Assembly (NCBI RefSeq): GCF_041916735.1
Contig: NZ_JAYRYY010000006.1
Length of the DNA: 64,000 nt
Direction: 5' to 3' (one strand)
Source of the DNA: Zoogloea sp016790385
Lineage (GTDB): Bacteria; Pseudomonadota; Gammaproteobacteria; Burkholderiales; Rhodocyclaceae
The position numbers were made by a program, and so were the translations under genes. The notes under the pieces were generated by a model. That model had not been told where the DNA came from. It did no database searches and saw nothing but the letters and a program-made list of their open reading frames with translations. Shown in pieces: positions 44,849-52,403 of this stretch (its first letter is position 1; each line of letters opens with the position of its first letter).

Positions 44849-44877
44849 TTGACGTGGCGTCGCGGAACTGCTAACGT
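44849..44877 (+). promoter_or_regulatory. Predicted sigma70-type promoter of the leuA leader
   Basis: TTGACG (44849-44854) and TAACGT (44872-44877) are separated by 17 bp. The predicted transcript start near 44884 coincides with the first leader ATG, so this leader peptide may be translated from a leaderless or nearly leaderless mRNA. Confidence 0.55.
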
Positions 44878-44883
44878 CCAATC

Positions 44884-44955
44884 ATGTTCGCCAAGCACCA
44901 GACCGCTTCCCTCTCCCTACCTGCCCTCTCCGGGCTGGGTCTGCTGCTGCCCTAA
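44884..44955 (+). CDS. Putative leucine-rich leader peptide 1 (23 residues) upstream of leuA
   Basis: The reading frame encodes MFAKHQTASLSLPALSGLGL plus LLP: seven Leu in 23 residues, four of them in the last six codons before Pro-stop (CTG GGT CTG CTG CTG). This is the layout of an attenuation leader peptide for a leucine gene. Short segments alternating GGGC and GCCC (44932-44935, 44949-44952, 44957-44960, 44998-45001, 45007-45010) could form mutually exclusive hairpins around it. No ribosome site is visible; the predicted start of transcription is at the ATG. Confidence 0.55.
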   Translation: MFAKHQTASLSLPALSGLGLLLP

Positions 44956-45049
44956 CGGGCACATCTTTTCTTCCCCTTCCTGTTGTCGTATCCCGTCGCC
45001 CTGTTTGGGCGAATTGCGTCTTCGCACGCGTTTTCAACGGAGTTTCACC

Positions 45050-45196
45050 ATGACCACGCTGAACTTTTCCCTGCTGTCCCTACGACTGCCCTGCGGTTGC
45101 CAGGCCACGAGCCCGCGGCAGTCTGGCAGCCCCCTGTCCGCATCCGAACACCCGAACCGTTTCCGACGAAAGCAAAGGACAAGACCATCATGTTGA
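45050..45196 (+). CDS. Putative leader ORF 2 (48 residues) overlapping the leuA start
   Basis: This 48-codon frame has a proper ribosome site (ACGGAG, ~8 bp upstream) and starts MTTLNFSLLSLRLPCGCQAT, with five Leu in the first 13 codons. It ends in ...TCATGTTGA, overlapping the leuA ATG at 45190, which suggests translational coupling. Two alternative stems overlap its leucine region: ACTGCC/GGCAGT (45085-45090 with 45117-45122) and TGCCAG/CTGGCA (45098-45103 with 45123-45128). They cannot form together. No strong T-tract follows, so control may act on leuA translation rather than transcription. Confidence 0.5.
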   Translation: MTTLNFSLLSLRLPCGCQATSPRQSGSPLSASEHPNRFRRKQRTRPSC

Positions 45197-46881
45197 AGAA
45201 TCCGCAAACCAAGTACTCCGCCTTCCCTCCGGTTGCTCTCACCGACCGCCAGTGGCCCGGCCGCACGATCACCCATCCGCCCATCTGGATGAGCACCGAT
45301 CTCCGTGACGGTAATCAGGCCCTCTTTGAACCGATGAATGCCGTCCGCAAGTTGCAGATGTTTCGCAAGCTTGTGGCGATTGGTTTCAAGGAAATTGAAG
45401 TCGCTTTTCCCTCCGCCTCTCAAACTGATTTCGATTTCGTCCGCCAGCTCATTGAGCAGGGCGAGATTCCCGATGATGTGACCATCGAGGTCTTGAGCCA
45501 GGCCCGCGAGCACCTCATCCGCCGCACCATGGAGTCCCTCCGAGGCGCCCGCCGCGCGATCGTACACATCTACAACGCCACCTCTCCGGTGTTCCGCGAG
45601 ACGGTGTTCGGGATGAGCAAGCGTGAAGTCAAGGCGCTTGCCGTCGAGAGTGTGACCCTCGTCAAGCAACTCGCTGCCGAGCAGCCGGAGACCGAGTTCA
45701 TCCTTGAGTACAGCCCGGAAACCTTCACTGCCACTGAACTCGACTTTGCCAAGGAGGTGTGTGATGCGGTGGTGGACGAGTGGAATCCCGGAACGGGCGA
45801 AAAGGTGATCATCAACCTCCCGTCCACGGTGGAGGTGGGTTCGCCGAATTTCTACGCGGACCAGATCGAGTGGATGCACCGCCACCTTGCCCGCCGGGAG
45901 CAGATCATCCTCAGCGTCCATCCCCACAATGATCGGGGAACCGCCGTGGCGGCCGCTGAGCTTGCCCAGCTTGCGGGTGCCGACCGGGTTGAAGGCTGCC
46001 TCTTTGGCAACGGGGAGCGCACCGGCAACGTCGATCTCGTGACCCTCGCCCTCAACATGTACACCCAGGGCATCCATCCGGGCCTCGATTTTTCCAATAT
46101 CAACGACATCGCCCGCGTGGCCGAGGAATGCACCCAGTTGCCTATCCACCCGCGCCACCCGTATGTGGGTGATCTTGTCTTCACGGCGTTCTCCGGTTCC
46201 CATCAGGATGCGATCAAGAAGGGCCTCGAGGTGCAGCAGCCGGGCGCGCAATGGACGGTGCCGTACATGCCCATCGATCCGCTCGACGTGGGCCGTACCT
46301 ACGACTCGGTCATTCGCGTGAACAGCCAGTCGGGCAAGGGCGGCGTGGCCCACTTGCTCCAGGCCCAATACGGCCTCGTGATGCCGCGGCGGATGCAGGT
46401 TGAGTTCAGCGCCGCGGTGCAGCAGCTTACCGACGAGACCGGCCAGGAAGTGGATGCCCACCAGTTGTGGACGCTCTTCGGGCGTGAATACCTCGAGGCC
46501 GATGCCCCCATCCGTTATGTGGCCCACCACCTTTTCGAGGCGGGCAGCCGGCAGGGTATCCGCATCGAGGCAGAGGTGGATGGTCGGCAAGTGGAGTTCG
46601 TCGGCGAAGGCAATGGCCCGGTGGAGGCAGCGGTGGCCGCCATTGGCGTGCCGATCCGCGTGCAGAGCTTTGAGGAGCGCTCAATGGGCGAGGGTGCAGA
46701 TGCGGCTGCCATGTGCATCGTCGAAGTGGCCATGGATGGCATGACCGGGAGTCGCTTTGGAGCCGGCATGCATCGCAACACCGTGACGGCTTCGGTACAG
46801 GCAATCATCAGCGCGGCCAACCGTGCCGCCGCACAAGCCGTCCCGGTTGTTGCCGAGCGTGCGGAGGGCTGCCCAGCCTGA
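45190..46881 (+). CDS. leuA: 2-isopropylmalate synthase, long (type 2) form
   Basis: This 563-residue enzyme condenses acetyl-CoA with 2-oxoisovalerate, the first committed step of leucine synthesis. The HMGL-like catalytic domain starts near PIWMSTDLRDGNQALFEPMN with the metal-binding Asp, continues through EIEVAFPSASQTDFDFVRQL, and has the metal-binding HPHNDRGTAVAAAELA. The C-terminal ~120 residues (MGEGADAAAMCIVEVAMDGM, shown in part) form the regulatory domain, where leucine usually binds. The sequence follows the longer LeuA class seen in actinobacteria and some proteobacteria, not the ~520-residue enteric type. The ATG at 45190 gives MLKNPQTKYSAFPPVALTDR. Confidence 0.96.
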   Translation: MLKNPQTKYSAFPPVALTDRQWPGRTITHPPIWMSTDLRDGNQALFEPMNAVRKLQMFRKLVAIGFKEIEVAFPSASQTDFDFVRQLIEQGEIPDDVTIEVLSQAREHLIRRTMESLRGARRAIVHIYNATSPVFRETVFGMSKREVKALAVESVTLVKQLAAEQPETEFILEYSPETFTATELDFAKEVCDAVVDEWNPGTGEKVIINLPSTVEVGSPNFYADQIEWMHRHLARREQIILSVHPHNDRGTAVAAAELAQLAGADRVEGCLFGNGERTGNVDLVTLALNMYTQGIHPGLDFSNINDIARVAEECTQLPIHPRHPYVGDLVFTAFSGSHQDAIKKGLEVQQPGAQWTVPYMPIDPLDVGRTYDSVIRVNSQSGKGGVAHLLQAQYGLVMPRRMQVEFSAAVQQLTDETGQEVDAHQLWTLFGREYLEADAPIRYVAHHLFEAGSRQGIRIEAEVDGRQVEFVGEGNGPVEAAVAAIGVPIRVQSFEERSMGEGADAAAMCIVEVAMDGMTGSRFGAGMHRNTVTASVQAIISAANRAAAQAVPVVAERAEGCPA

Positions 46882-46901
46882 TGTCCGTTGGCGGCTGAAA
46901 T

Positions 46902-46935
46902 GGAAAAACGCCGGATGAAAATCCGGCGTTTTTCC
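46902..46935. terminator. Bidirectional terminator between leuA and metY
   Basis: A perfect 15-bp inverted repeat (GGAAAAACGCCGGAT, 46902-46916, and its complement at 46921-46935) encloses the loop GAAA. Its A5/T5 runs serve both convergent transcripts. Confidence 0.92.
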
Positions 46936-46953
46936 GTGTTGGTCCGGGAGCGA

Positions 46954-48237
46954 TCAGACCGCGGCCAGGGCTTGGTCCAGGTCGGCCAGGATGTCGTCGA
47001 TATGCTCGATGCCGATGGAAAGGCGCACCATGTCCTCCGATACGCCAGCCTTCTTCATCTCTTCGGCCGACAGTTGGCGGTGGGTGGTGGATGCCGGGTG
47101 GCAGGCCAGGCTCTTGCTGTCGCCAATGTTTACCAATCGGGTGACCAGCTTGAGTGCGTCCTGGAAGCGGCCGCCGGCCGCCTTGCCATCACCGTCGGCG
47201 CTCTTCACGCCGAAGTTGAGGATGCCCGAGGCGCGACCGCCCATGTATTTCTGAACCAGCGGAAAATCGGGGTGATCGGACAGGCCGGCGTAGTTCACCC
47301 ACTCGACCTTGGCATGCCCCTTCAGGAACTCGGCCACCTTCAGAGTGCTTTCGCAGATCCGATCCATACGCAGGGCAAGGGTCTCGACGCCTTGCAGGAT
47401 CAGGAAGGCGTTGAAGGGGCTGATGGCGGCACCCATGTTGCGCAGGGGGACGACGCGGGCGCGGGCGATATAGGCCGCCGGGCCCAGGGCTTCGGTGTAA
47501 ACCACGCCGTGGTAGGACACATCCGGCTCGTTCAGGCGGCGGAAGCGCTCCTTGTGCTCGGCCCACGGGAACTTGCCGCTGTCGACGATGATGCCGCCGA
47601 TGGAGGTGCCGTGACCGCCGATGTACTTGGTCAGCGAATGCACCACGATGTCGGCGCCGTGCTCGATGGGGCGGCACAGGTAGGGCGAGGGCACCGTGTT
47701 GTCCACAATCAGCGGAATGCCATGAGCGTGGGCAATGGCGGCGAGCGCCTCGAAGTCGGTGATGTTACCCAGCGGGTTGCCGACCGACTCACAGAAGATG
47801 GCCTTGGTGTGCGCGTCGATCAGCGGAGCGAAGGATGCCGGGTCGCGGTGGTCGGCAAAGCGCACATTGATGCCGATCTGCGGCAGGGTGTGGGCAAACA
47901 GGTTGTAGGTGCCGCCGTACAGGGTGGAGGCCGAAACGATGTTGTCACCCGCTTCCGCGATGGTCTGGATCGAGTAGGTGATGGCTGCCATGCCGGAGGC
48001 CAGGGCCAGGCCGGCAATGCCGCCCTCCATGGCCGCCACCCGGGCTTCGAGCACGGCCTGGGTGGGGTTCATGATGCGGGTGTAGATGTTGCCCGCCACC
48101 TTCAGGTCGAACAGATCGGCCCCGTGCTGGGTGTCGTCGAAGGCATAGGACGTGGTCTGGTAGATGGGTACGGCCACGGCCTTGGTGGTCGGGTCCGGGC
48201 TGTAGCCGCCGTGTACTGCCAGTGTCTCGATTTTCAT
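46954..48237 (-). CDS. metY: O-acetylhomoserine sulfhydrylase (aminocarboxypropyltransferase)
   Basis: This 427-residue PLP enzyme makes homocysteine from O-acetylhomoserine and sulfide, feeding methionine synthesis. Family marks are VPIYQTTSYAFDDTQHGADL, YTRIMNPTQAVLEARVAAME, SASTLYGGTYNLF, the cofactor Asp in VDNTVPSPYLCRP, and the Schiff-base Lys in HSLTKYIGGHGTSIGG. The length and sequence fit MetY (~430) better than cystathionine gamma-synthase (~385). A strong promoter lies ~140 nt upstream of the start, followed by a structured leader. The start is preceded by CCGGAG. Confidence 0.95.
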   Translation of the reverse strand: MKIETLAVHGGYSPDPTTKAVAVPIYQTTSYAFDDTQHGADLFDLKVAGNIYTRIMNPTQAVLEARVAAMEGGIAGLALASGMAAITYSIQTIAEAGDNIVSASTLYGGTYNLFAHTLPQIGINVRFADHRDPASFAPLIDAHTKAIFCESVGNPLGNITDFEALAAIAHAHGIPLIVDNTVPSPYLCRPIEHGADIVVHSLTKYIGGHGTSIGGIIVDSGKFPWAEHKERFRRLNEPDVSYHGVVYTEALGPAAYIARARVVPLRNMGAAISPFNAFLILQGVETLALRMDRICESTLKVAEFLKGHAKVEWVNYAGLSDHPDFPLVQKYMGGRASGILNFGVKSADGDGKAAGGRFQDALKLVTRLVNIGDSKSLACHPASTTHRQLSAEEMKKAGVSEDMVRLSIGIEHIDDILADLDQALAAV

Positions 48238-48267
48238 TGGTGTTTTTCTCCGGTTGAAATCCGTGCG

Positions 48268-48326
48268 GGGCGATGGGAAGGTGCTTTGCGTCCGGGTTTT
48301 CCCTGATCTGCTTCCGGGAATCGCCC
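48268..48326 (-). promoter_or_regulatory. Structured 5' leader element of metY, possible riboswitch or attenuator
   Basis: In the metY mRNA, GGGCGAT and ATCGCCC (7 bp) close a 59-nt element. Inside are a second stem GGAAG/CTTCC (5 bp) and a small hairpin GGG-AAAA-CCC. Unpaired linkers include CAGATCA and GGACGCAAAGCAC. A separate hairpin CCAAT/ATTGG lies just upstream in the RNA (48331-48349). The element ends ~30 nt before the start codon. Nested pairing and gene context suggest a regulatory RNA, but I match it to no known class. Confidence 0.42.
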
Positions 48327-48384
48327 TCTCCCAATCATGGGTTTATTGGTCGATAATACTCAAAGTGTCGCGGAAAATGCCCGG

Positions 48385-48412
48385 ATTATGCTGTTTCCTG
48401 CAGACACGTCAA
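48385..48412 (-). promoter_or_regulatory. Predicted sigma70-type promoter of metY
   Basis: On the minus strand TTGACG (48407-48412) and CATAAT (48385-48390) are separated by 16 bp. The expected transcript start, near 48378, gives a ~140-nt leader containing the folded element. Confidence 0.62.
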
Positions 48413-48432
48413 AAAAATAATGGAGGGGGCAA

Positions 48433-48852
48433 ATGGAACTCAAAGGACGCAATGCGACCTGGCTTGAACTCGCTGTGGCACCACTATGGCGCCTGGGGCA
48501 AACCCAGGTTCGCATCCATCCCCTGAGTGGCGGGCGGGATTGCTGTGTTGGCATCACGGTCGATGATCGATGGCTATGTGCAAATGACGGCCGACTTACC
48601 GTGTTTGGTTGCAAGGATTCTGCTGTTCGCTTTCTTGAGCTGCTGAGAATCGACCACATGGAAGAGGGTGATCCTGCCGAGATGACGGCCGACTGTGGTT
48701 GTGAAAAGGTGCAGTGTCTGCGTCTGGGTGCTCGAGGTCTGAGAGAGTGTGATGGCAGCAACCTGCGCCCTGCCACACCGTCGGGGCCAAGGCGGGTCGT
48801 TATCCAGTCGCGCCCCCGCCGCGCTTCCTTCGGCAGTGACTTCATGCGCTGA
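48433..48852 (+). CDS. Small cysteine-rich protein of unknown function
   Basis: This 139-residue protein is not recognised. It has a strong ribosome site (GGAGGGGG, about six bases before the ATG) and its own terminator, which supports expression. Nine Cys occur, some in close pairs (GGRDCCVGI, ADCGCEKVQC), but no known metal motif is clear. The C-terminal ~35 residues are basic and Pro-rich (GPRRVVIQSRPRRAS). No signal peptide or membrane segment is visible. It is divergent from metY, and the metY promoter lies just upstream of its ribosome site. Confidence 0.68.
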   Translation: MELKGRNATWLELAVAPLWRLGQTQVRIHPLSGGRDCCVGITVDDRWLCANDGRLTVFGCKDSAVRFLELLRIDHMEEGDPAEMTADCGCEKVQCLRLGARGLRECDGSNLRPATPSGPRRVVIQSRPRRASFGSDFMR

Positions 48853-48879
48853 AGCGTTTTACCGATCTTGCCTCTTCCC

Positions 48880-48904
48880 GCGCCCCGGCTTATGTCCGGG
48901 GCGC
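48880..48904 (+). terminator. Rho-independent terminator after the Cys-rich gene
   Basis: GCGCCCCGG (48880-48888) and CCGGGGCGC (48896-48904) form a 9-bp stem with a 7-nt loop, followed by TTTGCTTTG. Confidence 0.75.
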
Positions 48905-48987
48905 TTTGCTTTGTGCGGGGCGCTGTGCTCCGCCTGTCTCGTTTCTGCTCTGATCGTTCTCGATCTGTCCTCGCTTCATGGGACGGC

Positions 48988-49027
48988 TTGTATCCGGCTA
49001 TTATCTGCGTAAAATAATACGGTATTA
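48988..49027 (+). promoter_or_regulatory. Predicted promoter and operator of the ParA-RHH pair
   Basis: TTGTAT (48988-48993) and TAAAAT (49010-49015) are spaced by 16 bp. A perfect 13-bp palindrome, TAATACGGTATTA (49015-49027), overlaps the end of the -10 box and the expected transcript start, just before the ribosome site GGAGG. This is the position of a repressor operator. Since the second gene encodes a ribbon-helix-helix domain, autorepression is a natural hypothesis. Confidence 0.5.
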
Positions 49028-49042
49028 CCAAATGGAGGTTCT

Positions 49043-49705
49043 GTGGCAAGAGCCAAGGTCGTGACTGTGTTATCCCAGAAGGGCGGTGCCGGGAAGTCCA
49101 CTCTAACGATGCAGCTGGCCGGTGGAGTGGCGCGCCTGGGGCTGAGGGTTGTGGTGATCGATCTCGACCCGCAGGAGACTGCTCTGCGTTGGTCGCACGC
49201 CGCACCGGAGGCCGCGCCCTTTCCTGCAACCGTGATGCGTCTGGACACCGATGTTGGTGGGCTGGGTGGCCGCCTTCGGAAGCTTTGCCGGGACGGTGGT
49301 GTCGTCTTGCTCGACTGTCCGCCTTCCATCGAGCACCCGGCCACCCTCGCTGCCCTTCAGGAGGCCGATCTGGCGCTGGTGCCGGTGGTGCCGAGCCCGG
49401 CGGACCTGTGGTCGACAAAGGGGGTTGAGCGCCTGATTCTTCAGGCGCAGGCGAGCCGCAAGGGGCTGCGCGCTGCCCTGGTGCCGAACCGCGTTGTGCG
49501 GACCAATCTCGCGTGGGATGTGCTTGAGGTGATGCGGGACTTTTCCTTGCCGGTCCTGGGCGCAGCCTTGTCCCAACGGAATGCCTTTGCCCAGAGCGCG
49601 GTCATTGGCGGAACCGTTTATCAATTGGGCCGCGGTGGCGCCGACGCTGCGCGCGAAGTGGACAAACTCGTTGTTGAAGTACTGAAATTGATTGGAGAGA
49701 AATGA
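49043..49705 (+). CDS. ParA/MinD-like ATPase (220 residues) paired with an RHH protein
   Basis: This compact ATPase has the deviant Walker A motif SQKGGAGKSTLTMQ near residue 11, VVVIDLDPQETALRW, and Walker B VVLLDCPPSIEHPA. It lacks the N-terminal helix-turn-helix of plasmid P1-type ParA, so it is of the small ParA/McdA-like type. The start is a GTG at 49043 behind TGGAGG. Its stop overlaps the next gene (ATGA), so the two are coupled. Partner-driven ParA ATPases position plasmids, chemoreceptors or organelles. No parS-like site or plasmid gene is nearby, and the cargo is unknown. Confidence 0.9.
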   Translation: MARAKVVTVLSQKGGAGKSTLTMQLAGGVARLGLRVVVIDLDPQETALRWSHAAPEAAPFPATVMRLDTDVGGLGGRLRKLCRDGGVVLLDCPPSIEHPATLAALQEADLALVPVVPSPADLWSTKGVERLILQAQASRKGLRAALVPNRVVRTNLAWDVLEVMRDFSLPVLGAALSQRNAFAQSAVIGGTVYQLGRGGADAAREVDKLVVEVLKLIGEK

Positions 49706-50397
49706 TGAATACCAAGACAAAATCTGCCTTGCGGTCGACGCTGCAAAAAGAGAATGAAGCCCTTGAGGCCCGCCTCCCCGATTCCGCTCAGGATGCGCCC
49801 CCCCCTGTTGCCCCGGTGGCTGAGACGCCCACCCCGGCAGCCGCCGTTGCTGCGCCTGTTACCGAGGCGCCGGCCGCCACCGTGCCTGTCGAGCCGGCCA
49901 AGGTGGCGGCCAAAGCTGTGACCAAGCCAGCAGCGACGCCAAAGCCCGTCAAGCCGGCTGCGGCACCCAAGTCGGCAAGCCGGGCAGGGAAGAGTACTGC
50001 TCCGGCGGCTGCGAAGGCGGCGTCGCCCGCGGCGCCGGGAAAGGTGGCGGCACCGAAGCCGGCTCCGGCAGTCAAGGAGGTCAAGGCCGAGAAGCCGGTG
50101 AAGAGCGCAAAGCCCGTGAAGGCGGAGAAGCCGGTCAAGGTTGAGAAGGCGGCGAAAGCCGACAAGCCGGTCAAGGCCAGCCGTGAAAAGGTGGTGAGGG
50201 ATTCCTTCTCGATGCCGAAAAGCGAGCATGCGCAACTCAAGCAGCTGCGTGAAACCCTCGCCAAGGCGGGGCGGATCTGCACCAAGTCGGAGTTGCTTCG
50301 GGCTGGCGTGCAGTTGCTCCTGAAGGAAGACACCGTGGGTGTCAAGGCGCTCATTGAGCACCTGGCGGTGGTGCCCAAGGGCAAGGGCGCAAAGTAA
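49702..50397 (+). CDS. Histone H1-like Ala/Lys/Pro-rich protein with C-terminal ribbon-helix-helix domain
   Basis: This 231-residue protein has three parts. Residues 1-30 are helical and charged. Residues ~31-165 are low-complexity, first acidic Pro/Ala-rich (DAPPPVAPVAETPTPAAA), then basic with EKPVK-type repeats (EKPVKSAKPVKAEKPVKVEK), like histone H1 tails. Residues ~167-215 look like a ribbon-helix-helix DNA-binding domain (VVRDSFSMPKSEHAQLKQLR, then TKSELLRAGVQLLLK). It starts on ATG at 49702, or 49705, overlapping the ParA stop. It is the likely partner and adaptor of the ParA ATPase. Cargo and DNA target are unknown. Confidence 0.82.
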   Translation: MMNTKTKSALRSTLQKENEALEARLPDSAQDAPPPVAPVAETPTPAAAVAAPVTEAPAATVPVEPAKVAAKAVTKPAATPKPVKPAAAPKSASRAGKSTAPAAAKAASPAAPGKVAAPKPAPAVKEVKAEKPVKSAKPVKAEKPVKVEKAAKADKPVKASREKVVRDSFSMPKSEHAQLKQLRETLAKAGRICTKSELLRAGVQLLLKEDTVGVKALIEHLAVVPKGKGAK

Positions 50398-50412
50398 GGC
50401 GCCAGCTTGCTT

Positions 50413-52197
50413 TCAGTCTGGAGGGGTTTGCTCCGTGGGTGCCAGCCTCACGCGGAGCAAACCCCTCAGCCCATTGCCCATAAAAAGAGCATCAGCGCTC
50501 AGCAGGTCGTCCGGACCAAGGCGCATCTCCACAGCCTTGCCTGTCCTCAGCAGGCGCTGACGCAGCACCCCATTGAGGAGGCCGGCATCAAGATGGGGGG
50601 TCAACAGCTGGCCGTCCTTTTCTATGAAGAGATTGCTCCGTGCGCCTTCCGTGAGTTCGCCTTTTTCGTTCATGAACAGGGCGTCGAAGTGCCCCAGCGC
50701 AGTGACTCGGGCGAGTTCCGAATCGTAAAGTGCGCGCGCGGTGGTCTTGTGCCTGAAGAGGATTTCATCGCTTTGGGTGAGCAGCGGAGAGAGCACGACG
50801 CTCGGCTCGGAGCCGGGGGCGCCGTGGTTCAGGCTTACGGTTTCGAGCGTGAAATCGCCTTGTTGCCCAAGGGTGATGCGGACACGCAAGGCTTCATCCG
50901 CAACGACACTCCTGAGCAGGTCGAGAAACGCCGACTCACTGAAGGGAAATCCGAACGTATCCGCCGAGGCCTGGATTCTCGCCAGGTGTTCGGGCAGAAA
51001 TGGGAAGGGCACGTCTCCCGGTGTGTATCGAAGCGTCTCTATGAGACGGAGCCCTTTCGGAACCGCAGTTAAGAAGCGCGACTTAAGATGGCATTCAGTC
51101 CACTCGTCGACCGGTAGGGAGTCGTGGACAACGCCGCTGCCCACGTTGAGTCGCGCCTGACCGGAACGATCCGCCAGCAGAGTGCGGATCGGTACGCTGA
51201 AACGGAAATCACCACCCGGGCGTATCCATCCGAGGGCGCCGCAGTACAGGCTGCGGGGCTCAGGCTCCAGTTCGCGGATGATCTCCATGGCCCGGATCTT
51301 TGGTGCGCCGGTGATCGAGCCGCAAGGAAAGAGGGCCGTGAAGATCTTGTCCAGGCTTGCTGTAACGGGTTCCGCTATCACCCGGGACGTCATCTGCCAG
51401 ACGGTGGGATAGGGATCAACACGGAAGAGATCCTCAACGCGAACGCCGCCGGGCGGTGCCAGGCGCCCCATGTCATTGCGGATCAGGTCAACGATCATGA
51501 CATTTTCTGCTCTGTCCTTTGCCGAATCCGCGAGGACTTCCGGGCTGACATGACGCGGTGCTGTGCCCTTCATGGGTTGGCTACTGAGGACGTTTCCCCG
51601 ACGCTCCAGGAAGAGTTCGGGCGAACGGGACAGAATGACACCATCGGGGTGGCTGATGTACGCGCCGTATCGTACCGGCTGGGCCTGGCGGAGCGTGCGG
51701 TACAGGCTGGCCGGGTCACCAAAAGCACGACCTGACAACGGAAAGGTGACGTTGACCTGGTAGCAGTCACCTGCGGCAATGTACTCCTGCACTCTTGCAA
51801 TGCATGCCAGATACTCGTCCTTCCGGATGTGCGCTTCCAGTCGGCTGGTGCCACCCATTGCCGTCTTCGCATGGGCGGCGAGCCAGGCGTCACAGGCATC
51901 GTCGCTGAGCCATTCGCCACGCTCGAAAATCCAGCCGGTGAACAAGGTTGAAGTCTCGGCGGGGAGCAGGGGGCGCAGGCGAGGTTCGATCAGGTATCCC
52001 AACTCATAGGTGGCGGCAAGCGCCACCCAGGCGCCGCTTTGGGCGGCCTCTTCAAGGCGTTGCAGCAAGGCCTGCCAGTCGTCCGATTGTCGGCAGACAA
52101 TGGTCTCCCTCAGTTCAGTGAGCAGCCAGGTTCCGCCTGCGTCGGGAGTGTCCAGATTGTTGTCGAATAGGGCGAAGGTGGGGAGCGGGGCGTTCAC
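50413..52197 (-). CDS. pabBC: Fused aminodeoxychorismate synthase component I and aminodeoxychorismate lyase
   Basis: This ~594-residue fusion makes p-aminobenzoate for folate. The PabB part (residues ~1-360) shows ERRGNVLSSQPMKGTAPRHV, KDRAENVMIVDLIRNDMGRL and FPCGSITGAPKIRAMEIIRE. The C-terminal PabC part (class IV PLP fold, ~390-594) has the likely cofactor Lys in LFRHKTTARALYD and EGARSNLFIEKDG. The glutamine amidotransferase PabA is not nearby. No ATG fits the conserved start; I use the GTG at 52197, beginning VNAPLPTFALFDNN, since longer versions add unsupported residues. It supplies folate to the thyA/folA pair elsewhere in the window. Confidence 0.92.
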   Translation of the reverse strand: MNAPLPTFALFDNNLDTPDAGGTWLLTELRETIVCRQSDDWQALLQRLEEAAQSGAWVALAATYELGYLIEPRLRPLLPAETSTLFTGWIFERGEWLSDDACDAWLAAHAKTAMGGTSRLEAHIRKDEYLACIARVQEYIAAGDCYQVNVTFPLSGRAFGDPASLYRTLRQAQPVRYGAYISHPDGVILSRSPELFLERRGNVLSSQPMKGTAPRHVSPEVLADSAKDRAENVMIVDLIRNDMGRLAPPGGVRVEDLFRVDPYPTVWQMTSRVIAEPVTASLDKIFTALFPCGSITGAPKIRAMEIIRELEPEPRSLYCGALGWIRPGGDFRFSVPIRTLLADRSGQARLNVGSGVVHDSLPVDEWTECHLKSRFLTAVPKGLRLIETLRYTPGDVPFPFLPEHLARIQASADTFGFPFSESAFLDLLRSVVADEALRVRITLGQQGDFTLETVSLNHGAPGSEPSVVLSPLLTQSDEILFRHKTTARALYDSELARVTALGHFDALFMNEKGELTEGARSNLFIEKDGQLLTPHLDAGLLNGVLRQRLLRTGKAVEMRLGPDDLLSADALFMGNGLRGLLRVRLAPTEQTPPD

Positions 52198-52357
52198 GCG
52201 CCGCAGTTTAACTGCTCGCGATGCTTCGGTGTAGGGGATGGGCCGGGCAGAGGTGTGGAGCGGGATGCAACACAAACGCGGATAGTCCGCACTCCCCATG
52301 CCCCCCGGAACAGGCTGTTACGGCGCCATCATCACCGAACACGCTCCCATCCCAGGC

Positions 52358-52374
52358 GCGCCCTTTGAGGGCGC
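52358..52374. terminator. Short GC hairpin downstream of ppk2
   Basis: GCGCCC (52358-52363) and GGGCGC (52369-52374) form a 6-bp stem with a 5-nt loop about 30 bp after the ppk2 stop. There is no T-tract, so its role as a terminator is doubtful. Confidence 0.3.
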
Positions 52375-52403
52375 AACCGAGGGAGCCTGGACAACTCATC
52401 GAC

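Noticed and set aside
48268..48310. Similarity of the metY leader to a c-di-GMP-I (GEMM) riboswitch core
   Set aside because: CAGGGaAAACC and GGACGCAAAGC recall the GEMM core, but the hairpin that must separate them is missing and the gene context does not fit.
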